64,000 bases of DNA from Diadema setosum (GCF_964275005.1 NC_092701.1:33544520-33608519); one strand, 5' to 3'. Positions 12,001 to 22,199 are shown, counted from the stretch's first letter. The notes: generated from the sequence alone by a model not told the origin. A program made the numbers and translations.

Positions 12001-14012
12001 GGAAGACAGTGCTGCAGAACATTGCTCCTTCTCAGATTCATTCAGGACTTGCAGGACTGGGTGCCCAGGTTGGCCCCCAGATGTCAGCAAGGAATGTTCT
12101 CAATCAGCCAGGAGTCATTCACTTACCAGGGAAGGGATACCTGATTCCAATCTCCAAAGTTTCCCAACTTGCAGGAAGTGTGACGGGAGATGCAGTGCCA
12201 CCAAGTGTCATGCTGGGACAGACCTTTCAGGGAGTAGCTCCGGCTACAAATGTGACAAACCCCATCTCTGTGACTTCACAAGCCTCAATCCATGCAAGCT
12301 TAGAGCAGACCAACCTCAGCCTGGCAAGCAATGTCCCTGGAAACGATCCAGTTGTTACTCAAACAGCAGTAAGTGAGGCTGTTTCTGATATTCCCTCTTC
12401 ACCAGCAAAAGGAGTTGTGCATGTCACTGTTTTGAGGGACAAGGACACCATGAAATTTTGTGTTGAAGAACAAGGAAGAGCAGGTAAGCACTCAATCACC
12501 AAAGCAGCTACTTCTTCTACTACCACTGCCACAGAGAGCTCAGGCAACTCTTCAAAGTCAGCCGCCTTTTCTGAAAGTTCCAGTGATGCACCATTATCAA
12601 TGGATCAGCAGTCACTCTGTGCAGAGCAAGAGGTAGAAACTCAGTCTGGACAGAATGTTCCTCTATGTAAACCTGGCAGTGCGCCATTGGCCACTGGAAG
12701 GACTCTGTTGTCAGAATCTGAAACCACGAGTAATTCTCGGCAGAGAGAATGTGACTCAAATTCCGAAAGCAAGATTCAATTACTTCCACCAAATGCTGCT
12801 ACCACTGCCGCGTTCATGACCATGCTTCTGGAGAGAAAGCGGCTGGAATCAAACGCAAAGAGGACCCAAAGCTTCCAGTCTGTTCGTAGAAAACCTTTCC
12901 AGGCAGGCGACAAGGGAGTACTGAGAGGGCCAGGTGGCCTTCTGCAGGAGTTGTCTTCCATGCATTCAGAACAGCAGTCTAATCATGCCACTCCAAATGG
13001 CAGTGGTATGATACAGAACTCTTCTGAAGTAACTGAGTCCAGCCAGTCTATTGAGGGTTCAAATTTACCTGCAGTGCTAGATAGTAACAGCTTGGAGCCA
13101 GATGCATCAATATGCTCAGAAGAGTTAGAAGTGGACGGAACAAGAGAGCAAGGATCTCAGAATCATCAAGAGCAGAATAACACCAAAGCAGCCAGAAAGA
13201 AAGGTGGTCGTACGCACTCAGGGCGCAACACAGAGAAATGCGTCTTAAAGTTTGAGAGAACATCTGCAGAGCATTCACAAGCTTTGGAAGTGATTCATCA
13301 GAGCGAATGGTTCCACGTTTTCAGAGAGCGCTTCCTTTCTCTATTCTTGTGGCCAGCTATGCTTTCCATTGTAGGACCACACAGGAAGCGGGCTTTCATA
13401 CCCAAGGCCAAGCCAGCAGAATCCAGGGGAGAGTCTGGTGAGCCAGCTGCTGCACCTACTGCTGGTGACATTGAATGTGATGTTGGTAACCAGTCAGAGT
13501 CTTCTCCTGCTGTGAAACATGGACGACGAAAGAAAAGAAAAAGGAATAATCCTAATAGGCCAAGTCTTGTCAAGAGTGAGGGAAAAAGTGCAAAGAGGAA
13601 ATTGAAGAGCATTCATCCAGTGCTTGAAGCATGTGTAGCGAGGAGAACACGCAGTAGTGCAAGAGATGATGGAGCAACTGGAAACAGAGATGTCAGTGCA
13701 GCATCGTCCTCTAAGAAGGTCGACCCAAAAGGATGCAATCCAAGTCCAGTACGGGAGATGTGTGAAGGTGTGGACAGCGCTGGATATGTTCACCTGGAAG
13801 GTAGTGCTGTTGGCGATAGTGTCAGTCAGACAGGAGTGCATGGAGATCAAGAGAAGGGAGGTACTGTTGACCAATCATTCTCTGTGCCTGGATCTCTTGA
13901 GTCAAGTACCGAAACAACAGAAGATGAACTGTGCATTGTGAAGCGCCCTCTGGATGGGGCTGACAGCATAGAATCAATGCCAAAGAGAATGAGGTTAAAT
14001 CCAAATGAATGA
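36..14012 (+). CDS. SNAPC4: SNAPC4-like snRNA-activating protein complex subunit (5' partial, 11 exons in window)
   Basis: This gene encodes the large Myb-type DNA-binding subunit of SNAPc, the nuclear complex that binds the proximal sequence element of snRNA genes for Pol II and Pol III. Exons read by splice site and phase are 36-200, 1593-1660, 2819-2901, 4089-4195, 4545-4636, 5916-6010, 7221-7303, 7963-8097, 8608-8797, 10143-10201 and 11388-14012. They join in frame into 1233 residues ending at a TGA, and the start lies left of the window. Myb-type repeats follow one another: the tail of one repeat (RWQNHLHP), then NGPWSVEEE, RPFTREEDALL, SGFWTREEDE with EGRSSAQCRDR, and KGRYTLKEDLILL. Four repeats plus a partial one is the SNAPC4 arrangement. 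After residue 360 the protein is one 2.6 kb exon, low in complexity, serine-rich and basic. All internal exons have GT-AG borders. The Myb part is certain; the orthology rests on repeat number, order and spacing. Confidence 0.9.
231..802. mobile_element. Non-autonomous inverted-repeat element with TTAA ends (MITE), SNAPC4 intron
   Basis: Both ends read TTAA followed by an AAGGGGAAGTTT-type start in inverted orientation, and the arms match for roughly 190 bases with scattered changes. The middle has no coding capacity. The TTAA ends suggest piggyBac-type mobilisation. A second, interrupted copy of the same family lies at about 44207-45840. Confidence 0.7.
1791..1884. repeat. Short hairpin, about 94 bases
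   Basis: The outer arms CCCCTTACCATGGAC and GTCCATGGTAAGGGG are inverted and perfect, and a second pairing (CAATTTTTGT with ACAAAAATTG) lies inside. It sits in the intron after exon 2 of the SNAPC4-like gene. It may be the end of a larger decayed element. Confidence 0.65.
1915..2210. mobile_element. Diverged relative of the MITE at 44217-44477
   Basis: The left part reads CACATTGGCAAAAGATTCG and the right part contains TTTGCCAGTGTGATGG in inverted orientation. The middle shares order and wording with the element near 44.3 kb (GTGAC, AGCAATGCACA, AGGCACC, ACAGAT). The open frame on the minus strand here has no protein resemblance and is explained by this repeat. Confidence 0.4.
3240..3720. 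repeat. Probable dispersed repeat in SNAPC4 intron
   Basis: The segment has wording common in invertebrate interspersed repeats (CACCAAACTTGGCAGGTAGC) followed by proline/glycine-coding GC-rich sequence unlike the surrounding AT-rich intron. Open frames here show no domain. Family assignment is not possible by eye. Confidence 0.3.
4655..5465. mobile_element. Composite repeat with homopolymer G tracts in SNAPC4 intron
   Basis: The first 110 bases match, in inverted orientation, the segment at about 18235-18310 (CAGGGAGGTGTTAC, GAGTGGCAACTC, GCAAACACATG). At about 4772 a T and G homopolymer starts a second element that ends near 5465. Both ends of that element carry GGGGTTGAATCAAC-type palindromes. 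No gene is present. Confidence 0.45.
5480..5715. repeat. Decayed copy of the TTCGGAATAACGAAC-type palindromic repeat
   Basis: AACCTTATTTCATTTT and related words alternate in both orientations, as in the clearer array at 33040-33765. It lies in the SNAPC4 intron before the exon at 5916. Confidence 0.4.
8457..8492. repeat. (AAAC)n microsatellite
   Basis: About nine AAAC units stand in the intron before the exon at 8608. Confidence 0.9.
8838..9260. mobile_element. MITE with GTTCGAGCGCTC ends in SNAPC4 intron
   Basis: The left end reads AGTTCGAGCGCTCTAAAG, and the right end reads the inverse, CTTTAGGAGAGCGCTCGAAC. The subterminal sequence repeats related GAGCGCT words. There is no coding capacity. 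The end sequence suggests a hAT-like family, which is inference. Confidence 0.6.
10318..10500. mobile_element. pogo/Tigger-like short element
   Basis: It starts CAGTGCACTCCCATTTTAACGAA. Its right part, inverted, reads AGTCCTCAAGACTGGCAGTT, matching the word order of the element at 16929. Ends beginning CAGT and GTTATAACGA words are typical of pogo-type elements. Confidence 0.5.
10708..10832 (-). mobile_element. tRNA-derived SINE
   Basis: On the minus strand a tRNA-like head is visible: an A-box region TGTAGTCTAGTGGATA, then about 35 bases later a B-box-like GGTTATAGTCCGACCC. An ATTATT/T-rich tail follows. The order and spacing of the two Pol III promoter boxes fit a tRNA-Glu- or tRNA-Asp-like head. 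It lies in the last intron of the SNAPC4-like gene. Confidence 0.6.
11388..14012 (+). CDS. SNAPC4: Terminal exon of SNAPC4-like gene: long disordered C-terminal region
   Basis: This 2625-base exon encodes 874 residues and the stop codon and holds 70 percent of the visible protein. It begins at a TGCCAG acceptor in phase 0. It has an acidic patch (EEEEDDDEGDDE), then two matching motifs, VPGQGYLVP near residue 513 and LPGKGYLIP near residue 605 of the visible chain. A hydrophobic segment FLSLFLWPAMLSIVG near residue 1010 stands out from the surrounding polar sequence and could be a partner-binding helix. A basic stretch GRRKKRKR near residue 1071 looks like a nuclear localisation signal. The rest is Ser, Gln and Glu rich and probably disordered. 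Opposite-strand open frames in this exon are shadows. Confidence 0.85.
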   Translation, partial: ALAINMEGRDDVIASMANREGVSLKSKSKAKSASSSKGKSSSGTKSAVVHCKEEEEDDDEGDDECTILDQLMNNDNLFSDVWKNQSDESKKQTEKGPLESGPAESGPPTRSAPKLEKVDCMPTVSAVINRPKTVRMKLEHRRTERAFGKGAISVPGQGYLVPLNNYLNQFGVPRSPFLSTMHAPTSTSVQAPLVQGLTQTEGLTGKTVLQNIAPSQIHSGLAGLGAQVGPQMSARNVLNQPGVIHLPGKGYLIPISKVSQLAGSVTGDAVPPSVMLGQTFQGVAPATNVTNPISVTSQASIHASLEQTNLSLASNVPGNDPVVTQTAVSEAVSDIPSSPAKGVVHVTVLRDKDTMKFCVEEQGRAGKHSITKAATSSTTTATESSGNSSKSAAFSESSSDAPLSMDQQSLCAEQEVETQSGQNVPLCKPGSAPLATGRTLLSESETTSNSRQRECDSNSESKIQLLPPNAATTAAFMTMLLERKRLESNAKRTQSFQSVRRKPFQAGDKGVLRGPGGLLQELSSMHSEQQSNHATPNGSGMIQNSSEVTESSQSIEGSNLPAVLDSNSLEPDASICSEELEVDGTREQGSQNHQEQNNTKAARKKGGRTHSGRNTEKCVLKFERTSAEHSQALEVIHQSEWFHVFRERFLSLFLWPAMLSIVGPHRKRAFIPKAKPAESRGESGEPAAAPTAGDIECDVGNQSESSPAVKHGRRKKRKRNNPNRPSLVKSEGKSAKRKLKSIHPVLEACVARRTRSSARDDGATGNRDVSAASSSKKVDPKGCNPSPVREMCEGVDSAGYVHLEGSAVGDSVSQTGVHGDQEKGGTVDQSFSVPGSLESSTETTEDELCIVKRPLDGADSIESMPKRMRLNPNE

Positions 14013-14174
14013 AGTCTCCATTGTTGCATTTTCTTGCTCCCGTTTAGAGTGCATTGCACTTTGAAGTGACAGTTGTTTTAGTGTGCAGTAGAGATGCTGC
14101 GAGGGCTGTCTTGTTTTCCCCCTCACCAGCAATAATCCCAAAGTTAATTTTGTTGACTCACTTGTGGCACTACC
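14013..14174 (+). other. Start of 3' flank / 3' UTR of the SNAPC4-like gene
   Basis: The sequence follows the stop codon directly and has no AATAAA within it. The true polyadenylation site cannot be fixed by eye, since transposon-derived DNA begins at 14175. Confidence 0.4.
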
Positions 14175-14696
14175 TTAACCACTTGGCTGCGGACCACGTA
14201 ATATTACGTCCTTGGTGACTTTCCATTGTGTGCTGACCACATAATATTACGTCTTCGTGCTATATTGTGTAATTTGAAGCCTCAGCACTGTGCTGCCCCT
14301 ACCCCTACAGTGCAAACAGCACCTGAATACCAAAATTGAATTCATGGGCAACAGGTGCCCCAAAAAATCTGTGATTTAGCTGTGATTTGTGAGGATTTTG
14401 ATTGATCTCCAAGGTGGAAGTTTCTATAGAGTCTCAATTCGAAATGGCAACCTACAGTGGGAGAAAGGGTTTTGATGAAACTTTTGATGATAGAAGTGAG
14501 GCTGCCCTCGGTGAAGGATCTGTGGAGGTATCAGAAGGAGAGGATGATACCTCACTATTTCATATTTTTAGCAATATAATCTTGGCCAAACTTTTTCCTT
14601 TTGAAAGGCATGATATGGTGTAATATACATGTATTATTATGCATCAGCACCCAGGGGTTCAGTGTGCATGATAGCCTGCAGCAGTCAAGTGGTTAA
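14175..14696 (+). mobile_element. piggyBac-derived short element with transposase N-terminal remnant
   Basis: Both ends are TTAA followed by an inverted CCACTTGRCTGC repeat, the target and end structure of piggyBac transposons. A reading frame at about 14444-14623 begins MATYSGRKGFDETFDD and continues into an acidic stretch (EVSEGEDD), like the acidic N-terminus of piggyBac transposases, then stops before any catalytic domain. The element also holds two copies of the palindrome ACGTAATATTACGT or its near form. At 522 bases it is an internally deleted, non-autonomous copy. Confidence 0.65.
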
Positions 14697-14848
14697 ACAT
14701 ATGTGAAGATGTACACTTAAACTTGGTGCTTTGAGAGTGCTTTTACATTGTACTGCCTAGATGTTGAAGTAAAATAACATGGTTTTCATGAAATCATACC
14801 CCAGGTAGAACATGTAACAGATCCACTTGCTGCCTAGCCCAGGACATC

Positions 14849-15221
14849 TTAAAGGGGATGGCTAGTAACCGATCAGTGGGAATCAGTGGGAATGCTGAGG
14901 GATGATTGTTCCAATCCTTGTGGGATTTATTTAAGAGTACATTATATATCTACTGTTGTGTGAAAATTATTTGCTTCAGAACGGTCTCATATTCAAGTAA
15001 TGTGCAGATTAATGCCCCGTCACTGACCAGGGACGCTTACCTGGAAACATTAAACTACACATTACTTGAATATGAGACCATTCTGAAGCAAATAATTTTC
15101 ACACAAGAATAGATAATATAGTATATAGTGTACTTTTAAATGAATCACACAAGGATTGGAACAATCATCCCCCAGTATTCCCACTGATTCCCACTGATCA
15201 CTTACTAGCCATCCCCTTTAA
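14849..15221. mobile_element. Near-palindromic MITE with TTAA ends
   Basis: The ends are TTAAAGGGGATGGCTAGTAA and its inverse. The arms match closely over about 165 bases around a short centre, so the whole element can fold into one long hairpin. It has no coding capacity. Confidence 0.85.
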
Positions 15222-16590
15222 CCTCAAACATTGGGCAGCTGTTATGAAAGGAGACTTGCTTATCTGAAGTATAGAACATGTGCTTAAATGTTCATTCAGG
15301 TAAATGGACAACATATCTTCTTTGATACAGTATCTTGTAACAAATGATTGTATTAAGGATTGCTTCATGATCTAGTTTAGTATGTAGTTATGTGTAGAAC
15401 CTGTGTGAAACCCTGATAGAATTAATTCTCACAGATAATGTCAGTATCTCTAATAGTGCTCAGAGAGAGTCGAAAGTACACTTGTACATGTAAAGCGGAA
15501 ACTTGTTGAAAAAGAGATCTGATAGAACAAAATACCTTGTATACAAGACTGATTTCTCTGGTCCCAATTAATTTATTTCCTCTTATGTCTTGTTTATTGA
15601 CTACTGATACACTGTATTACAAAATATCTGACATAAAGAACAAATTGTCTTGGTCCCAAGGATTTTGTTATACTGAGTTTCAGCTGTACTTGCACCTTTC
15701 ATACAGTGCTGCAATCTCTAAACTCATAGATACATAATGTGTTTTAGGGTCAGAGCTAAAGGTCAAAGTTTGGTTTATTTTGAGTTTTTCCACATGAGGA
15801 CATTGCGGATTTCATGGGTAGAGACTTGTTAAGACCAATACAAAAAGAAATGGTGACAAGTGTTGTTGATTATGCAACAACCTTGGTACATTATGATGAT
15901 GCAACTGATGTTCACCATAGTGATGACACTATGTTCCAAAACTGATAATACAAGTAATAATGGTAACCATTTTTGGTCCCTGAGATGCATCAAGTTTAAC
16001 ATTATTTCAGAGAGTCAGACAGCAGTTGTTTTACATTTCACTTGATGATTAATCAGATTCCACCAAATACCACTGAAGTTTTTTGAAAACGTACATGCTC
16101 ACGTGTAAGATTTCAGATTCTTTCCCTTACCTTTAAACGTTGCCACACCTTATTTGAAAACATAACCAGTCAACTGTTCTGGCAGTGAAAAGTTGTACTA
16201 AGAGTGATTAGATTTTGATGACATTGTATTCTTGAATCACATGAAATCCTGACAACAGAGTGGCAGAAATATCCTTTGCCTTTTACAGGATCTTTACAAT
16301 GTTATGTTCTTGATAAAAAGTGAAAATTTGATTTCCCTGGAATAAAACCCAGAGAGTTTTATGCCTTTCTGAAACTGGTCTTGATACAGTTAATTGTTTC
16401 AGTTATTTTTTTAAATCTATTTGTATTTTCTGCTATATTTTTTGTTACCACATGTGAATGTTTGCTGCTTTCATATGCATGATCAAGAGCTTTTTTTATT
16501 TGTTTACACCACATTATGGTGTGAAAATCTTTAACTTCATTTCCAAAAGCAATGCACATAATTTGCAATTAAGTTCCACATTTCACAACC
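15222..16590. other. AT-rich intergenic stretch without recognised feature
   Basis: Only short open frames without domain resemblance are present. No inverted-repeat element or RNA gene was recognised. Confidence 0.5.
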
Positions 16591-16619
16591 GGGGCAGGGG
16601 CTGCAGAACATTTTGCAGG

Positions 16620-16685
16620 ATGTGTCTGTGTGTGTGTCCGTGTGTGTCTGTGTGTGGGGCAAGGGGGGGGGGGGGGGGAAGGGGG
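16620..16685. repeat. (GT)n and poly-G simple repeat
   Basis: TGTGTG runs pass into a G homopolymer. Confidence 0.85.
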
Positions 16686-16928
16686 CTGCTGTCCTGGAGT
16701 CAAGATCAAGGGTACAATGGTTACTCCCTAATAAATGCCCCTCCCCATGATCGTCTAGTATGGAGGGATGCAATGTACTTGTACATTTGTACAAGATTGC
16801 AGAGATCAGATTTAAAAAAAGACCAAGAAAACAAAATCAACAAGAAAATAATAAGAATAAATAAGAACAGAAGATAACCACAAGTGCAATATACATACAC
16901 AACATACAATTTTGTACTTGCACTGACA

Positions 16929-17165
16929 ATGCACTCCCGTTATAACGAAGTCCTCGGGACTGGCGGTTTTCTTTCGGTATGTCAAATTCTCGTTATAGCT
17001 GAGCAGTAAAGTACATACAGTAGATACACATGTACTGTATATTTGTATATGTGTACATGTATGCTAATTTTGGACGTAAATTTTTATTTTGTTGTACTGT
17101 ATTAACGAGAGTTTTGTTGTAACCATGTTTGTTACAACTCAAATACAGTACATTGTTATGAATTT
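16929..17165. mobile_element. pogo/Tigger-like remnant
   Basis: It begins ATGCACTCCCGTTATAACGA and continues with GTCCTCGGGACTGGCGG and CTCGTTATAGCTGAG, the same word order as the element at 10318 (there partly inverted). GTATTAACGAGAG occurs near the other side. Confidence 0.5.
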
Positions 17166-17497
17166 CTAGTACAGTTGAATACAAGTGCATTGACATTCCT
17201 GTCAGTGATCTCACTTACCGTGGTATGCTATGATTCCGTCAAACGTGCATGGGAAACCGGGAGGAGAAAATAGAAAATGTCAATTCAAACATTGTAGCAA
17301 TATGATTGTACAGTGTATTACAAACAAAAAGCCAAACACTCAAAAGAAAATGTGGCTCATTGACATTATTTCAAAACATTCTCTGACTGTAACATTTAGA
17401 CAAGTTGGATCTAATACATGTACATGGTATAACATTTTCGATTCTTCATTTGAACTTCATGCAGGGAGGTGCTAGAGAGAGGCAACTAAAGCTCTCC

Positions 17498-18205
17498 TTT
17501 GAAGTCATGCGCGGCACCGCCGAGAAGTTATGCGTTCAACTACAGGTGTTACCCATGTGCTTTGACAAAAGAGAGCATCAATAATCGGGACTAGCGCTCT
17601 CACATCTAGAAATATTTGCTCCTACTGCAATTCGCTCTCTCTTTCAATGTGATGGCAACAATGAATTAGTGTACCTTGAATTGGAGCAGCGAATCAAAAT
17701 GCAGTGTAAAACTCACAATTTTAACAGCAAATAATTTAGAAACACGCTGGAACACGCTTTAACGGAGTACTTTATTTGAAAGATCAAAATATCCCCTTAT
17801 TAACAGATAGAAAATTGACATGCGGAAATGTGCGCATTATAGAAAAAAGTAGTTTTTTCATTTCCTTTCGATTTGCGAATTACGAACACGCTTTAACGGA
17901 GTACTTTATTTGAAAGATCAAAATATCCCCTTATAACAGATAGAAAATTGACATGCGGAAATGTGCGCATTATAGAAAAAATAGGTTTTTTTTTTCATTT
18001 CCTTTCTATTTGCGAATAACGAAGTAACTAGAAATACATGTTAATAATATTGAATTCTTTCCTAAACTATTCTAAATCAATTCGAGTATTTCATTTAAAA
18101 TTTTGCGGTTAAATAAAGCTTGTAATTCAACGAAAGGTGAAATGCGTTCTTCGTCTCCGAACTTCGTCTTGCAACTAGAGCGGTGCCGAGCATGACTTCA
18201 AAGCG
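17498..18205. mobile_element. Inverted-repeat element with internal tandem duplication
   Basis: The ends read TTTGAAGTCATGCGCGGCACCG and its inverse CGGTGCCGAGCATGACTTCAAA. Inside, a unit of about 130 bases starting AACACGCTTTAACGGAGTAC occurs twice in tandem (about 17755-17880 and 17885-18018). Confidence 0.6.
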
Positions 18206-18340
18206 TATATTTAAATGGAATGCTAGACATCCCATTGTAACGCCTTGAACCCAAACATGTGTTTGCATAAATTACGAGGAGTTGCCACTCCATCTCTGTA
18301 ACACCTCCCTGATCTGAAGAAAGTCGCGTGCTTTATGCAT

Positions 18341-18342
<2 letters not shown>

Positions 18343-18385
<43 letters not shown>
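18343..18385. repeat. (GT)n microsatellite
   Basis: About 21 GT units. Confidence 0.95.
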
Positions 18386-18387
<2 letters not shown>

Positions 18388-20213
18388 GCCTATGTATATG
18401 TATGTACAATGTATGCATTTACAGCGGAGGGGGGGGGGGTGTAGAGCCCACTAATGTCAAAACAACTAATGTCATAACACGTCGACGACAAATGTCAAAA
18501 CAACCACTAATGTCATAACACGTCAATGACAAATGTCAAAATCGGATTTACCACTAATGTCATAACATGTCGACGACAAATGTCAAAATTTCCAAACGTA
18601 CTGCAAATGTCATAACCCGCCACAGGGGCGGATCCAGGAGTTTCGTAAAGGGGCGGCGCCTTTACAAAATTGGAACTGCCGCACCCCACCCCCATTTTAT
18701 TATCTCTTTCTATTGTTTTAAGTAAAGAAAAAAAAACAAAAGAGAGGGAGCACCAGAAGGGGGATGCGCCCCCTCCTCGATCTGCGATTGCGTCAACCAC
18801 AAATGTCAAAACTCATTGCTTGCATTATAGGGGCGGATACAGGTATTCCGTAAAGGGGAGGCGCCTTTACAAAATCGAAGGCTGGCGAGACCCCCCCCCC
18901 CCCCCATTTTTTAAATTTTTATTTCTATTGCGGTAACAAAATATAGAGAGGGGGCACCAGAGGGGGATGCGCCCCCTCTCGATCCGCGATTGCGTCAACC
19001 GCAAATGTCAAAATTGGATTAACGACAAATGTTATAAGACGTCGACCACAGTTAATGTCAAAATTTCCAAACGTACTGCAAATGTCATAACGCGTCAGAG
19101 GGGCGGATCCAGCAGTTTTGTAAAGGGGAGGCGCCTTGACAAAATTAGAACTGCCGCACCCCCTATTTTTTTTATTTCTGCTGTTAAAAAAAAAACAAAA
19201 ACAAAAACATGAAAGGAGGCACCTGAGAGGGATGCGCCCCTCTCGATCTGCGATTGCCTTAACAGCAAATCTCAAAATTGGATTAATCACAAATGTCATA
19301 ACACGTCGACCACAACTGTCATAACGCGTCACAGGGGCTTCTCCAGGAATTCCGTAAAGGGGAGGCGCCTTTACAAATTCAAAGGCCAGCGAAACCCCCC
19401 TCTCCTTTCTTTTTCTTTTTTCTTTGTTTTGTTTTAACAAAAACAGAGACGGGGAAGGGCCGCCGCCCCCCCCCCCCCTAGATCCGCTACTGCGTCAACT
19501 ACAAGTTAATGTAAAAACCCATTGTTTGCATTACAGAGGCGGATCCAGGAATTCCGTAAAAGGGAGGCGCCTTTACAAAGTCAAATTCTTCCACACCCCT
19601 ACCCGTTTTTTCTTTTTATTTCTGATGTTTAAAAAAAAAATAGAAGGGAAGGGGGAGCACCATAGAGGGATGCGTGCCCTCTCCATCCATGATTGCGTTA
19701 ACCACAAATGTCAAAACTCATTGATTGCATTACAGGGGCGGATCCAGGAATTCCCTAAAGGGGAGGCGCCTTTACAAAATTAAAGCTACCGCACCCCCAA
19801 TTTTTTCCTTTTTAGTTTTATTGTTTAAGTAAAAGAAAGTGAGAGAGAGAGAGAGAAAGCGTGGGGGGGGGGGGATGCGCCCCTTTCTCGATCCGCGACT
19901 GCGTCAACCACAAAATATCAAAACTCATTGCTTGCATTACAGGGGCGGATCCAGGAATTCCGTAAAGGGAAGGCGCCTTTACAAAATCAAAACCTACCGC
20001 ACCCCCTTTTTTATACCCCCGCCACACGTAGTGTGAAGGGGGTATATAGGAATCACCGTGATGTTGGTCGGTCGGTCGGTCGTTCGGTCTGTTGCAAAAT
20101 CTTGCGTCGCGAACTCCTCCTACAGTTTTAAAGCAATTTAAATGAAACTTAGGGTAAATGATGATATTGAGGTATAGATGTGCAAGACGTGTTTTTTGTG
20201 TTTGTCGGACAAT

Positions 20214-20708
20214 TTGTTTGTTTGTTTGTTTGTTTGTTGTACATTGTACAGTGAACGAGGAGTCTTTCTATTTCTCTCTCTCTCTCTCTCCTGTTCTTTC
20301 TCACCATCTTTCATTATCGCTGTCCCCTTCTTCTTTGTTTTTCTTTCTTAGCATCACCTGCGTACATGTCCGTGTATGTTTTGTTGTGTAACTGTTTTTG
20401 TTGTGTAAAACTAGTTTGTCTTGTTGTAGTTAAGTAAACCGACAGCTGGTTGAAACTGTTTATTCATTTATCTGTGTATGAGGCCCCAATATCAAGCTCG
20501 GCTTACTGGGGATCCTCCTGTATGGTACCTTGACTTTTTGTTTATTATCATTATGTCTTCGCTCTTTGTCACTAAGATCTGATTACCTGTCATGTGCAAA
20601 ATCAGCCATGAATTATTATGAATCATATGTTCATTTCTGAAAGTGATCAGAGTTGATTATATTGTGCCATACAGAAACAATAAAATGAAAATGAAATGAA
20701 AATGAAAT
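20214..20708 (+). mobile_element. 5'-truncated LINE 3' end
   Basis: The insertion is flanked by a six-base target duplication GACAAT (20208-20213 and 20709-20714) and ends in an AAAATGAAATG-type short tandem tail. Its 3' UTR words (GAGGCCCCAATATCAAGCTC) resemble the 3' UTR of the LINE at 53745-54622. No coding sequence remains. Confidence 0.7.
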
Positions 20709-21154
20709 GACAATGCGTTGCCATGGTAACCATAGTTTTACCAAAACCTTGTGGATCGAATAACTTCAATAGTATTTAAGCAATCAATTTCAAAATTGGT
20801 ATCTATGATGATCATAGGTGTAGTTATGCAAGACACTTTTTGTGTTTGTACTTGACAAAGCGTTGCCATGGTAACCGCATGTTTTCTTCGAAATCTTGTG
20901 GAGTGAACAACTTCCACAGTTTTGAAGCAATTGAAATCAAATTTGGTAGGCATTATGGCCTTGAGGCATACATGTGGAACACATAATTGTTGTGTTTGTC
21001 GGACAAAGCGTTGCCATGCTAACCATAATTCTACCAAAACCTTGTGGAATGAATAACTTCCACATCGTTCAAGCAATTAAGGTCAAATTTAGTATGTATG
21101 ATAATCGGGAGGTGTAGTTATGCAAGACACCAATGTTTTAATATAAGAAAAATA

Positions 21155-22199
21155 TGTTCAGTTCATTTCAGTTCAGTTCAGTTTTTATTTCTGCATTTCA
21201 AAATCAATACAAATCAACAAATCAACAAAATACTTACATAGTCATTTACAGAGCTAATATTTGTAACGTTTGGATCATACATACATTTTTTTTTTTTCAA
21301 GAACGAATATTATATATAAAAGGAAGCAATAGGAAATGATAAAAATGAAATGCAGGGGACCATCATGGCCCCAGGTAAAGAGATACATAAAGAAAATCTT
21401 GCCACTCACTGAGTGGGGGGTAATTGTGCGAAGGGCACAATAAAGAGATACATAAAGAAAATCTTGCCACTCACTGAGTGGGGAGTAATTGTGCGAAGGG
21501 CGTGCGGTGCAGTGCGGTGTGCATTGTGCTGGGGTGAATCTTGGTTTGTACTTTGAGTGTTATTTTGTGTATCAGTGTGATGAGGTGAATGTTACTTCAG
21601 TTATGGCCGTGAACTCATTGTATAGGGTGTTTGTTGACCAGGTGGTATGAATATTTATGTATCAGAAGTATAATGGATTATGAGGGTGTTTTTTAGTTCT
21701 CGTTTGAAAATGTTCAACGACGTACATTGTTTTAAATTAGGGGGTAAAGAATTCCAAATATCTGGTCCATTATGTTTTAATGATTTTTGAGCTAAAATGA
21801 TTCTGGGGTTTTCGAGATGGTAATCGGACGACTGACGTGTTGGATATGAATGAACGGTGGAATTTGGAGTGAAGAAGCCATCAAAAATTTTTGAAAGACA
21901 ATTAAATGTATACTTATACATAAAAACAGCAGTTTGAAAGGTGTGAAAATCCTCAATTAATAATGTTTTTAGTTGACGAAATAGGGGATTGGATGGGGAT
22001 AAGTATCGGGAATTGGTAATTAAACGTACAGCACGTTTTTGGAGAGTAAGAATTGGATTAATTTTAGTTGAGCCACAGTTTCCCCAAACGATATTGCAGT
22101 ATGTGATATGTGGTAAGATCAATGCATTATAGTCAGGGAATTTTGAGAAATGAAGTTTTTCAGTCGATATAAAATTCCTACAGTTCTTGAGACAGTTTT
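21155..22199 (-). mobile_element. 5'-truncated CR1/L2-like LINE with reverse transcriptase C-terminus
   Basis: On the minus strand an open frame at 21655-22242 has the C-terminal wording of non-LTR reverse transcriptases: LILPHITYCNIVWGNCG, LQKRAVRLITNS, VHSYPTRQSSDYH and WNSLPPNLK. The stop at 21655 is followed by a 3' UTR and a CTGAACTGAACTGAA tail at 21160-21185. It interrupts one of the X-box array units. CR1/L2 is assigned from the C-terminal motif set and the short tandem 3' tail. Confidence 0.8.

Noticed and set aside
12359-14059. Minus-strand and shifted-frame open frames in the last SNAPC4 exon
   Set aside because: They overlap a long open coding exon that is in phase with ten upstream exons, and they show no domain resemblance.
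16335-16350. GGAATAAAAC as a SNAPC4 polyadenylation signal
   Set aside because: It is over 2.3 kb after the stop and beyond several transposons, and the hexamer is common in AT-rich DNA.
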